A DNA stretch of 64,000 bases from Candidatus Sulfotelmatobacter sp. (GTDB lineage Bacteria > Vulcanimicrobiota > Vulcanimicrobiia > Vulcanimicrobiales > Vulcanimicrobiaceae). Position numbers and translations under genes: made by a program. The notes under the pieces were generated by a model. It saw only the letters and a program-made list of their open reading frames with translations. It made no database searches and was not told the origin of the DNA. Below are positions 27,345 to 34,693 of this stretch, in pieces (position 1 is the first letter of the stretch; every line of letters begins with the position of its first letter). Location of the stretch: assembly GCA_035504415.1 (NCBI GenBank), contig DATJRY010000021.1, positions 372,001 to 436,000 of the forward strand, written 5' to 3'.

Positions 27345-27938
27345 ATGTTATTCGCGGTGGTTGAAGGCCGGGTAGATGCGGCCGTAGCAGAGCGCGTTGC
27401 ACGACACACAAACGTGTTAATCGACCAGATCCTGATCAAGAACGGTCGCGCGAACATCGCGTCAAAGGTGCGCGGGTATGCCGGGTCCGCGGTCCAGGAG
27501 CAGAAATGGTTCGTGCTCGCCGATCTAGATTCGGACCCGTGCCCGAGCGATTTGCTAGGCAGATGGGGAGTGCCGGCACGCTCAGCGCATTTTACCTGTC
27601 GGTTCGCGGTGCGCGAAGTTGAGGCGTGGCTCCTCTCGGACGCGGAAACGCTCGCGCAGGAGTTGCATGTCAGTCAATCAGCCCTTCCGCCCCGTCCGGA
27701 AGAACTAAGAGACGCCAAATTAGCGCTAGTGAACGCAGCGAGAAGATCGAGAAGGCGCTCTGTGCGAGAAGCACTGACGCCTCCTCCTACGAGTTTGCTA
27801 CAAACCGGTCCTGACTATACGCCTTGGATAATCGACTATGTGCAGAGAAATTGGCGCCCCGGGCAAGCCGCGCTAATTTCGCCGAGCCTCCGGAAGTGCA
27901 TGACTTCCCTAACTTCGCTCTTCGATCGACTTGTTTGA
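27345..27938 (+). CDS. TOPRIM-like DUF4276-type partner of the ATPase
   Basis: A 197-residue protein with a TOPRIM-like acidic pattern: E7 in AVVEGRVDAAV and D60, D62, D64 in VLADLDSDPC, followed by FAVREVEAWLLSDAETLAQ, the hallmark block of DUF4276 proteins. By analogy with OLD, AbiL and PARIS it may be the nuclease or other effector held in check by the ATPase. It shares the low GC of the ATPase gene and is coupled to it. The C-terminal 60 residues are basic (RRSRRRSVREAL). Its stop overlaps the TTG start of the transporter gene. Family assignment is by motif only. Confidence 0.7.
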   Translation: MLFAVVEGRVDAAVAERVARHTNVLIDQILIKNGRANIASKVRGYAGSAVQEQKWFVLADLDSDPCPSDLLGRWGVPARSAHFTCRFAVREVEAWLLSDAETLAQELHVSQSALPPRPEELRDAKLALVNAARRSRRRSVREALTPPPTSLLQTGPDYTPWIIDYVQRNWRPGQAALISPSLRKCMTSLTSLFDRLV

Positions 27939-28819
27939 CAAGGACACAGCGGGCGGTCCTCTTGGTCGCGCTGGCGCAGCTTGCGATCGGTGCGGCCGCG
28001 ATCTTCGCGCGCTTCGCGCTGGTCACGGGGGGCCCGCTGGCCGTCTCGGCGGCGCGCTTGGCTCTCGCCGCGGTCCCAATCGTCGCGCTGGCGGCCTGGC
28101 GCGGCCGGTTGCGGCGGATCGACGACCGCACCGAGTGGCGCTTGGTCCTCGCGGGACTCGTGCTCGCGCTGCACTTCGCGACCTGGATCTCCTCGCTGCG
28201 CTTCGCCTCGGTCGCGATCTCGACGCTGCTGGTGTGCTCGGTCCCGGTGTGGACGGAGATCATCGAGGCCGTGCGCCGCCGGCGCATCGATCCGGTCGCG
28301 AGCGCGAGCATCGTCGGCGCGCTGCTCGGCGTGGCGATCGTCGTCGGCGCGCCCGATCGCGCCAACACGCCGCTCGGCATCGCGCTCGCACTGGTCGGCG
28401 CGCTCGCGTTCGCCGCGTATCTGCTGGTCGTACGCGGCACCGATCCGCGGTACGACACGCTGGCCGTCATCTCGCGCACCTATCCGGTCGCCGCTATCGC
28501 GCTCGCGCTCGCGGCGTCGGCGCTGCGCGATCCGCTGCCGGCGGCGGGGGATTGGCGCGGCTGGGCTGGTATTCTCGCGATGGCCCTGCTCTCGCAGCTG
28601 TTCGGCCACACCGCGCTGAACGCGGCCGTGCGCGTCCTCTCGGCGACCTTCGTCGCCACCATGACGCTGCTCGAGCCGGTCATCGCCGCCGTGCTGGCAG
28701 CCTGGCTGTTCGCCGAGCGGCTCGGCCCGCTGACGGCGCTCGGCGCGATCGTCATCTTGGGCGCGATCGCGCTGGCGATTCGCGACCTGCCCGGGATCGG
28801 GGAAACACCGGCACCATGA
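27935..28819 (+). CDS. EamA/DMT family transporter
   Basis: A 294-residue ten-helix permease made of two EamA repeats (AQLAIGAAAIFARFALVTGG... and ...SATFVATMTLLEPVIAAVLAAWLFAERLG). The family exports amino acids, metabolites or drugs. The frame is open upstream to 27824 but that part is coding for the TOPRIM-like gene; TTG 27935 is the first sensible start, overlapping the stop as TTGA. It is odd that a native high-GC gene begins exactly where the low-GC insert ends: its original start may have been replaced. It overlaps the next gene by ATGA. Confidence 0.82.
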   Translation: MTRTQRAVLLVALAQLAIGAAAIFARFALVTGGPLAVSAARLALAAVPIVALAAWRGRLRRIDDRTEWRLVLAGLVLALHFATWISSLRFASVAISTLLVCSVPVWTEIIEAVRRRRIDPVASASIVGALLGVAIVVGAPDRANTPLGIALALVGALAFAAYLLVVRGTDPRYDTLAVISRTYPVAAIALALAASALRDPLPAAGDWRGWAGILAMALLSQLFGHTALNAAVRVLSATFVATMTLLEPVIAAVLAAWLFAERLGPLTALGAIVILGAIALAIRDLPGIGETPAP

Positions 28820-29255
28820 AGTACAAGCAGATCGCCGACGACGGACTGGCCACCTACGCGCTGATCTTCGACGAGGGCGACGAGGCCGTCGCCGAGCTGC
28901 GCCGCGCGAGACGAACGTCGACGGCGCCTCCTTCACCGCCGTCGGCGCCGGTTCGCGCGCGGTCGTCGGCTGGTTCGACTTCGACCGCAACGCCTACGAT
29001 CCGATCCCGGTGAACGAACAGGTCGAGCTGTGCTCGATGATCGGCGACGTCGCGAGCTTGCCGAGCGGCGAAGGCCAGGTCCATGCGCACGTCGTCCTGG
29101 CCCGGCGGGACGGCTCGACTCGGGGCGGCCACCTGTTGGAATTCCACGTGAAGCCGACGCTCGAGCTGATCCTGACGGAGACCCCGACCCATTTGCGCAA
29201 GCGAGCCCAGCCCGGCTCGGCGGTGGCGACCATCCGTCTCGACGAGTCGGGTTGA
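28816..29255 (+). pseudogene. PPC/DUF296 domain protein, frameshifted
   Basis: Two frames together give one PPC (DUF296) domain, a small fold found in AT-hook proteins and in stand-alone bacterial proteins. Frame one, from ATG 28816, reads MKYKQIADDGLATYALIFDE...AVAELRR; near 28900-28908 the match moves to another frame, ETNVDGASFTAVG...PVNEQVELCS...GGHLLEFHVKPTLELILTETP to the stop at 29255. About seven bases, including the expected phenylalanine codon, appear to be missing. It may be a genuine pseudogene, a sequencing or assembly error, or, less likely, programmed frameshifting. ATGA overlap with the transporter shows it belonged to that operon. Confidence 0.75.
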
Positions 29256-29280
29256 CCGATCACGATATATCGCGTACTAT
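29252..29280 (+). promoter_or_regulatory. Promoter with palindrome for the DHA2 exporter
   Basis: TTGACC (29252-29257), 17 bases, TACTAT (29275-29280); start of transcription about 29287. The spacer contains the perfect palindrome CGATATATCG (29263-29272), a likely repressor site. No repressor gene is adjacent. Confidence 0.6.
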
Positions 29281-29310
29281 CGACCAGATGATTTTCCCCG
29301 CGGTGCGCCG

Positions 29311-30825
29311 GTGACCGAGCGCAAGACGTCGCCATTCCTGATCAGCCTGACCGTCATGCTCGGGATGATCATGGCCATCATCGACGCGACGATCGTCAAC
29401 GTCGCGCTGGCGACGATCGCGGGGAACCTGGGCGCTTCGATCGACGACGCGGCGTGGGTTGCGACCGGCTACATCCTGGCCAGCGTCATCACCATGCCGC
29501 TCAACGGCTGGCTGACGGCGTACTTCGGCCGCAAGAAGTTCTACGCCGGCTGCATCCTGATCTTCACCGTCGCCTCGTTCTTGTGCGGCACGGCGACGAA
29601 CATCTGGCAGCTGGTCGTCTACCGCGTGATCCAAGGCTTCGGCGGCGGCGCGCTGCAGCCGACGGCGCAGGCGATCATGTTCGAGACGTTCCCGCCCGCG
29701 CAGCGCGGCAGCGCGATGGCGATCTTCGGCTTGGGCGCGATGGTCGGCCCGGCGCTCGGCCCGATCCTGGGCGGCTACATCGTCGACAACGCGAGCTGGC
29801 AGCTGATCTTCTACATCAACTTGCCGATCGGCTTGATCGCGTTCCTGATGACCAACGCCTTCATCCCCAACCCGCACTACTTGAGCAAACCGAAGGGCGG
29901 TCTGGATTGGCTGGGCCTGGGCCTGCTCTCGAGCGGCTTGGCATCACTGCAGTACGTCCTCGAGCGCGGTCAGCACGACGACTGGTGGAGCTCCGGCACC
30001 ATCACGCTGCTGGCCGTCGTCTCGGCCGTCACGCTGACCTGGTTCGTCGTCAAGACGGTTCGCGACAAGCACCCGTTGGTCGACCTGAAGGTCTTCCGCT
30101 ATCGCACCTTCACGGTCGGCAACATCTTGATGACGATCGTCGGCTTCGGGTTGTTCGGGACCAGCTTGATCATGCCGCTGTTCTTCCAGACCGTGATGGG
30201 GATGACGGCCTTCGACACCGGGATGGCGCTCTTGCCGGGCGCAGTCGCGACCGCGATCTGCATGATCATCGTCGGCCGGCTGATGAACTTCATCGATCCG
30301 CGAGTCCTGGGCGGGCTCGGCATGGTGCTGTTCGCGTGGTCGTGTTGGGCGCTGGGCGGTCTCAACGAGCAGGCCGGGGTGGGTGACGTCTTCATGCCGC
30401 GGCTCGTGCAAGGCTTTGCGATGGGCTTGCTGTTCGTGCCCCTCACGACCGTCATGCTGGGCGCCATTCCGCGCGAGGAAATGGCCGGCGCGACCGGCGT
30501 CTCGCTGCTGCTGCGCCAGCTCGGCGGCAGCCTGGGCATCGCGGCCCTGACGACGCTGCTGGCGCGCGAGACCGCGATCGCCTGGAACGTCCTGGCCGGC
30601 GGCGTCACCCGGACACACGGTCAGTCGACGATGGTACTCACGCAGCTCGTCGCGCAATCGTCGTCGGTGATCGCCTACGACTACCTGTTCCGCGTCTCGG
30701 CGATCGTCTTCATCGTCGCGTTGCCGCTGGTGTACTTCATGCGCGCCCCGCGCGCGGTTCGCGACGCCCAAGCCGCCGCCAAGAAATCGGGCGGTGCGAT
30801 GCCGGCGATGGCGATGGCCGAGTAG
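29311..30825 (+). CDS. DHA2 family MFS multidrug exporter (EmrB/QacA type)
   Basis: A 504-residue 14-helix major facilitator. Signatures: DATIVNVALATIAGNLGAS in helix 1 (acidic D residue of DHA2), GRKKFYAGCILIF loop, and motif C GLGAMVGPALGPILGGYIV. It exports hydrophobic compounds by proton antiport. GTG start at 29311. The EmrA-like membrane-fusion partner usually paired with EmrB is not in this window. Promoter with a palindrome is present upstream. Confidence 0.92.
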   Translation: MTERKTSPFLISLTVMLGMIMAIIDATIVNVALATIAGNLGASIDDAAWVATGYILASVITMPLNGWLTAYFGRKKFYAGCILIFTVASFLCGTATNIWQLVVYRVIQGFGGGALQPTAQAIMFETFPPAQRGSAMAIFGLGAMVGPALGPILGGYIVDNASWQLIFYINLPIGLIAFLMTNAFIPNPHYLSKPKGGLDWLGLGLLSSGLASLQYVLERGQHDDWWSSGTITLLAVVSAVTLTWFVVKTVRDKHPLVDLKVFRYRTFTVGNILMTIVGFGLFGTSLIMPLFFQTVMGMTAFDTGMALLPGAVATAICMIIVGRLMNFIDPRVLGGLGMVLFAWSCWALGGLNEQAGVGDVFMPRLVQGFAMGLLFVPLTTVMLGAIPREEMAGATGVSLLLRQLGGSLGIAALTTLLARETAIAWNVLAGGVTRTHGQSTMVLTQLVAQSSSVIAYDYLFRVSAIVFIVALPLVYFMRAPRAVRDAQAAAKKSGGAMPAMAMAE

Positions 30826-30917
30826 CTCGCCTTCACCATGCGCACGGTGATCGAAAAACTTTCGTAAACGCCGTCGGCGCGGGCGTCCGTCGTGCGGCTT
30901 TGGCCGACCATAGTTGC

Positions 30918-31685
30918 ATGAATCGAATCTGGCTCGCCGGTCTCGGCGCTCTCGCGCTCACTGCTGCCGGCGCCGCCCCGGGACGGGCGGCCGACCAAAC
31001 GACGATCATCGCGCTGGTGTCCGCGGTCGGCAACGCGGCGATGCGCGAGGTCGCGGCGATGTACGAACGCGTCCACCCGGACGTGCACGTGCAAATCGTC
31101 CCCGGCGGTGCCGCGGTGCTGGTGGCACAAGTGGAGGCGGGCTCCGGCGGCGACCTCATCACCGGCGGCCCGGAGGCGCTCGCGCCGCTCGTGACGCACC
31201 ACAAGATCGGGTCCGGGGTGGGCATCTTCTCGTTCCACGAGGTCGTCCTCGTGCGCCACGGTTCGACCAAGGTGCACTCCCTGCGCGATCTCGCCAATCC
31301 CGGCATGCGACTCGCGCTCGGAACGACGAACTCGACGATCGCGGCCTATTCGAACGAGGTGCTGCGGAAAGCCGCCGAGCAATACGGCGCGGATTTCCCG
31401 AAGAAGGTGATGGCGAACGTCATCGTGACCGAGTCGACGTCCACCGAAATCGCCGCGGCCGTGCGGAGCGGTCTGGTCGAGGCCGCGATCGGCTTCAGCT
31501 CCGACGCCTCCGACGGGGTCGACGCGATCAACGTGCCGGCCGCGGACGACGTCATCACGGTCGATCAGGTGGCGCCCGTGAACGGCTCGCCGCACGCCGA
31601 CGCGGTGGCGGCGTTCTCCACGTATCTGCGCGGCCCGGAGGCGCAAGCGGCGTTCCGCAAGCACCACCTCGACGCACCGCACTGA
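30918..31685 (+). CDS. ModA-like periplasmic substrate-binding protein, paralogue of 13897-14652
   Basis: A 255-residue binding protein with signal peptide (cleavage near GRAADQ). It aligns along its whole length with the protein encoded at 13897-14652: shared blocks include HEVVLV, KVMANV, EIAAAV, AAIGFSSD, DDV-TV and the end YLRG-EAQA--RKHHLD-P. Again no permease or ATPase is adjacent. One of the two may serve a transporter elsewhere or act as a sensor. Ligand unknown. ATG 30918 is preferred over a TTG 18 bases upstream. Confidence 0.8.
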   Translation: MNRIWLAGLGALALTAAGAAPGRAADQTTIIALVSAVGNAAMREVAAMYERVHPDVHVQIVPGGAAVLVAQVEAGSGGDLITGGPEALAPLVTHHKIGSGVGIFSFHEVVLVRHGSTKVHSLRDLANPGMRLALGTTNSTIAAYSNEVLRKAAEQYGADFPKKVMANVIVTESTSTEIAAAVRSGLVEAAIGFSSDASDGVDAINVPAADDVITVDQVAPVNGSPHADAVAAFSTYLRGPEAQAAFRKHHLDAPH

Positions 31686-31742
31686 GCTAGCAAAAACACG
31701 AACCGGCGCAACCTTCCCCGCCGGCTCCCGGTAGCAGCGCCC

Positions 31743-32693
31743 ATGAATCGTACGAGGTTCATCGGGACGACCGTCGGCGCGCTGGCGGCGAGCGCGATTC
31801 CGCTCGCCGCCGACGCGAGCGAAACGGACATCGCGCTGCAGACGCCGACCGGATCGATCGCCGGTACGCTCACGCTGCCATCGGACGGTCCCTGTCCGGT
31901 CGTGTTGATCGTCGCCGGCTCGGGACCGGTCGACCGCAACGGGAACAGCGGACCGATTCGCGCCGACACGTACGCCCTGCTGGCGGCCGCGCTCGCGGCG
32001 CGCGGCATCGCGTCCGTCCGGTACGACAAGCGCGGCGTCGCCGGCAGCGCCGCGGCGGCGACGAGCGAAGCGGCGCTCCGGTTCGAGACGTACATCGACG
32101 ACGCCGCGGCGTGGTTGCGTTTGCTGGACGCGGACCATCGGTTCACGCGCGTCGTGCTGGCCGGCCACAGCGAGGGCGCCATGGTCGGCCTGGTGGCCGT
32201 TCAACACGCGCCGGCCGCCGCGTACGTGAGCCTGGAGGGTCCCGGCCGCCCGATCCCCACCGTTCTGCGCGAGCAGCTCGAGCCGAAACTGCCGCCCGAC
32301 CTCTACGCGAAGGCCGACGCGATCACCACGGCGCTCCAAGCGGGCAAGACCGTCGACAACGTGCCGCCCGAACTCTGGTCGCTGTTCCGGACGTCCGTGC
32401 AGCCCTATCTCATCTCGTGGTTCCGCTACGTTCCCGCCGACGAGATCGCCAAGGTGCGCATCCCGACGACGATCGTGCAGGGGACGGCCGACGTGCAGGT
32501 GTCGATGGTCGACGCGAACGCGCTGGCGAAGGCGCAGCCGGCGGCCAAGCTCGACGTGATCGACGGGATGAACCACATGCTCAAGCACGCCCCCGATACG
32601 TCCTCGCAAGCGGCGATCCTCGCCGGCTACACCGACGCGAGCTTGCCGATCGTCCCGCAAGCCGTCGACGCCGTCGCGAGCGCCGCCGGCTAG
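31743..32693 (+). CDS. Secreted alpha/beta hydrolase
   Basis: A 316-residue serine hydrolase with export signal (MNRTRFIGTTVGALAASAIPLAADAS). Nucleophile in AGHSEGAM, oxyanion region VAGSGPVDRNGNSGP, catalytic histidine in DGMNHMLKHAP and acid in VQGTADVQVS. It resembles bacterial acyl hydrolases of the YqkD/S9-like group; substrate unknown. Its stop overlaps the convergent GH133 gene by three bases. Confidence 0.82.
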   Translation: MNRTRFIGTTVGALAASAIPLAADASETDIALQTPTGSIAGTLTLPSDGPCPVVLIVAGSGPVDRNGNSGPIRADTYALLAAALAARGIASVRYDKRGVAGSAAAATSEAALRFETYIDDAAAWLRLLDADHRFTRVVLAGHSEGAMVGLVAVQHAPAAAYVSLEGPGRPIPTVLREQLEPKLPPDLYAKADAITTALQAGKTVDNVPPELWSLFRTSVQPYLISWFRYVPADEIAKVRIPTTIVQGTADVQVSMVDANALAKAQPAAKLDVIDGMNHMLKHAPDTSSQAAILAGYTDASLPIVPQAVDAVASAAG

Positions 32694-34687
32694 CCGTCGC
32701 CCAACAGCCGCAGCGCGTCGATCAGCGCGGCGACGCTCCAGGCTTGCGCGGGGCAACCGCGCGGCGCGTGCGGGGGGTCGCCGTCGGCGATCTCGCACAG
32801 CGTGCCGAGCGCGTCGGTTTCGAGCGCGTCGAGCAGCGGCTGCACGAACGTCCGCGTGCGCGCCGCATCGCCGTAGGCGCGCAGGTGCGCGCGGATGAAC
32901 GGGCCGGCCAGCCACGGCCACACCGTCCCCTGATGGTAGGCGCCGTCGCGCGCGGCTTGGTCCCCGCCGTAGGTGCCGTGGTACCGCGGATCGTCGGGCG
33001 CGAGCGTGCGCAGGCCGAGCGAGGTCCACAGGTGCGCCGCGCAGACGTCGACGATGGCGCGGGCGCGCTCGGCGTCGAACGCGCCGGCCGGCAACGCGAC
33101 CGCGAACAGTTGGTTGGGCCGCAGTGAGAGATCGTCGCCGTCGGGTCCGTCGAGCACGTCGTAGCACCAGCCGCGTTCGGCGTTCCAATAGCGCTGCATC
33201 GCGGCGGCGGCCTTGTCGCCGAGCGCGCGGAACGCGTTCGGCGGGCGGCCGAGGCGGCGCGCGAAGGTCTCGCACGCGCGCAGCGCGTTGTACCAGAGGG
33301 CGTTGATCTCGATCGGCTTACCGCGTCGCGGCGTGATCACGCGGTCGCCGACCTTCGCGTCCATCCAGGTCAGCTGCACGCCCGGCGCGCCGCCCCGCAC
33401 GAGACCGTCGGCGTCGAGGCCGATGCCGAAGCGCGTCCCCTCGCGGTAGCCGTCGATCACCGCCCGCACCGCCGGCATGACGTCGAGCAGGAACGGCACG
33501 TCGTCGGTCGCGTCGAGGTAGGCGCGGACCGCTTCGATGAACCACAGCGGCGCATCGATGGTGTTGTACTCGGCCGGCCCGCCGGCATCGGGAAAGCGGT
33601 TGGGGATCAGCCCGTCGGCGACGTGCGCCGCAAAGGTGCGCAGCACGTCGGCCGCGTCGGCGGCGCGATTGGTCGCCAGCAGCAGGCCCGGCAGCGCGAT
33701 CATCGTGTCGCGGCCCCAGTCGGTGAACCACGGGTAGCCGGCGATCACCGTCGTCCCGGCCAGCGGCGGCTCGCCGCGCGCGACGACGAACTGGTCGGCG
33801 GCGAGCGCGAGCCGGCCGAGCAGCGGCGTCGACTGGCGGTCGGCGATCGCGCGGTTGGCGTGACGGCGGGTGGCGACGACGTCGGCGGCCACCGCCGGCG
33901 CCGCCGGATCGAGGCTGCAGACGACGCCGCCGCTCGCGCCGTCCGCCAGCGTCCACGCCAACGTGAGGACGTGGGCGTAGTCGTCGACGTCCGGCAGGCC
34001 GCGCTCGGTCTCGCGCGGCAGCAGAAATCCCGCATAGCGTTCGGACGCCGCGCTCGCGCTCGCGCCGGGAGCGCGCACGTATAGCGTGCGCTGCGCGGCC
34101 GGCAGGCGGATCTCGGCGCCGCCGGCGACCAGCGTGGTCGCAAACGACTCGAGCGACGGCAGCGGACCGCCGTGATGGTCGCGGTCGGCGACGACCAAAC
34201 GGCCGCGTATCGCCAGCGCGGTGCGCGCACGCGTGACGTGCAGCGCGACGGCGATCGCATCCGCTCCCTGTGGCATCGCCAGCGTGAGATCGAGCAGCGC
34301 GTCGCCGAGCGCGTACGTCCAGGTCGGCAGCCCGTCCGCGAGCGTGAAGGCTTCGACCAGCCGCCAGCCTTCGGGTGCGATCGCGCCGGACTGCCACCGA
34401 TCGGTCGCGAGCGCGTACGAACGGCCGTCGTAGTCGACGTCGAGCTCGAGGCGCGCGACGCACAGCCGTCGCGCGACGGGCGGCTCGACGGCGGCGATCA
34501 GCAAGCCGTGATAGCGGCGCGTGAGCGTGCCGGCGAGCGTGCCCATCGCGTAGCCGCCGCGTCCGTTCGTCAACAGCCACTCGCGCGACTCGGCCGAGGC
34601 GAGATCGCCGCAGAGTCCCCGCCCGTACCGCACGCCGGAGATTGCGTCTCCGCCACGGAGGAAACCTGGCGTCCGATCCACCAGCAC
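32690..34687 (-). CDS. Glycogen debranching enzyme, amylo-1,6-glucosidase type (GH133-like)
   Basis: A 665-residue protein with GDE N-terminal domain (REWLLTNGRGGYAMGTLAGTLTRRYHGLL) and (alpha/alpha)6 glucosidase domain (GYPWFTDWGRDTMIALPGL, PNRFPDAGGPAEYNTIDA, QLTWMDAKVGD, ending GCPAQAWSVAALIDAL). It hydrolyses alpha-1,6 branch glucose from glycogen. GTG 34687 is the first start; GTG 34633 is also possible. Its 5' end is only six bases from the divergent GH63-type gene, so each promoter must lie within the other gene's beginning or one start is misplaced. Confidence 0.85.
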   Translation of the reverse strand: MLVDRTPGFLRGGDAISGVRYGRGLCGDLASAESREWLLTNGRGGYAMGTLAGTLTRRYHGLLIAAVEPPVARRLCVARLELDVDYDGRSYALATDRWQSGAIAPEGWRLVEAFTLADGLPTWTYALGDALLDLTLAMPQGADAIAVALHVTRARTALAIRGRLVVADRDHHGGPLPSLESFATTLVAGGAEIRLPAAQRTLYVRAPGASASAASERYAGFLLPRETERGLPDVDDYAHVLTLAWTLADGASGGVVCSLDPAAPAVAADVVATRRHANRAIADRQSTPLLGRLALAADQFVVARGEPPLAGTTVIAGYPWFTDWGRDTMIALPGLLLATNRAADAADVLRTFAAHVADGLIPNRFPDAGGPAEYNTIDAPLWFIEAVRAYLDATDDVPFLLDVMPAVRAVIDGYREGTRFGIGLDADGLVRGGAPGVQLTWMDAKVGDRVITPRRGKPIEINALWYNALRACETFARRLGRPPNAFRALGDKAAAAMQRYWNAERGWCYDVLDGPDGDDLSLRPNQLFAVALPAGAFDAERARAIVDVCAAHLWTSLGLRTLAPDDPRYHGTYGGDQAARDGAYHQGTVWPWLAGPFIRAHLRAYGDAARTRTFVQPLLDALETDALGTLCEIADGDPPHAPRGCPAQAWSVAALIDALRLLGDG

Positions 34688-34693
34688 CTAGCA

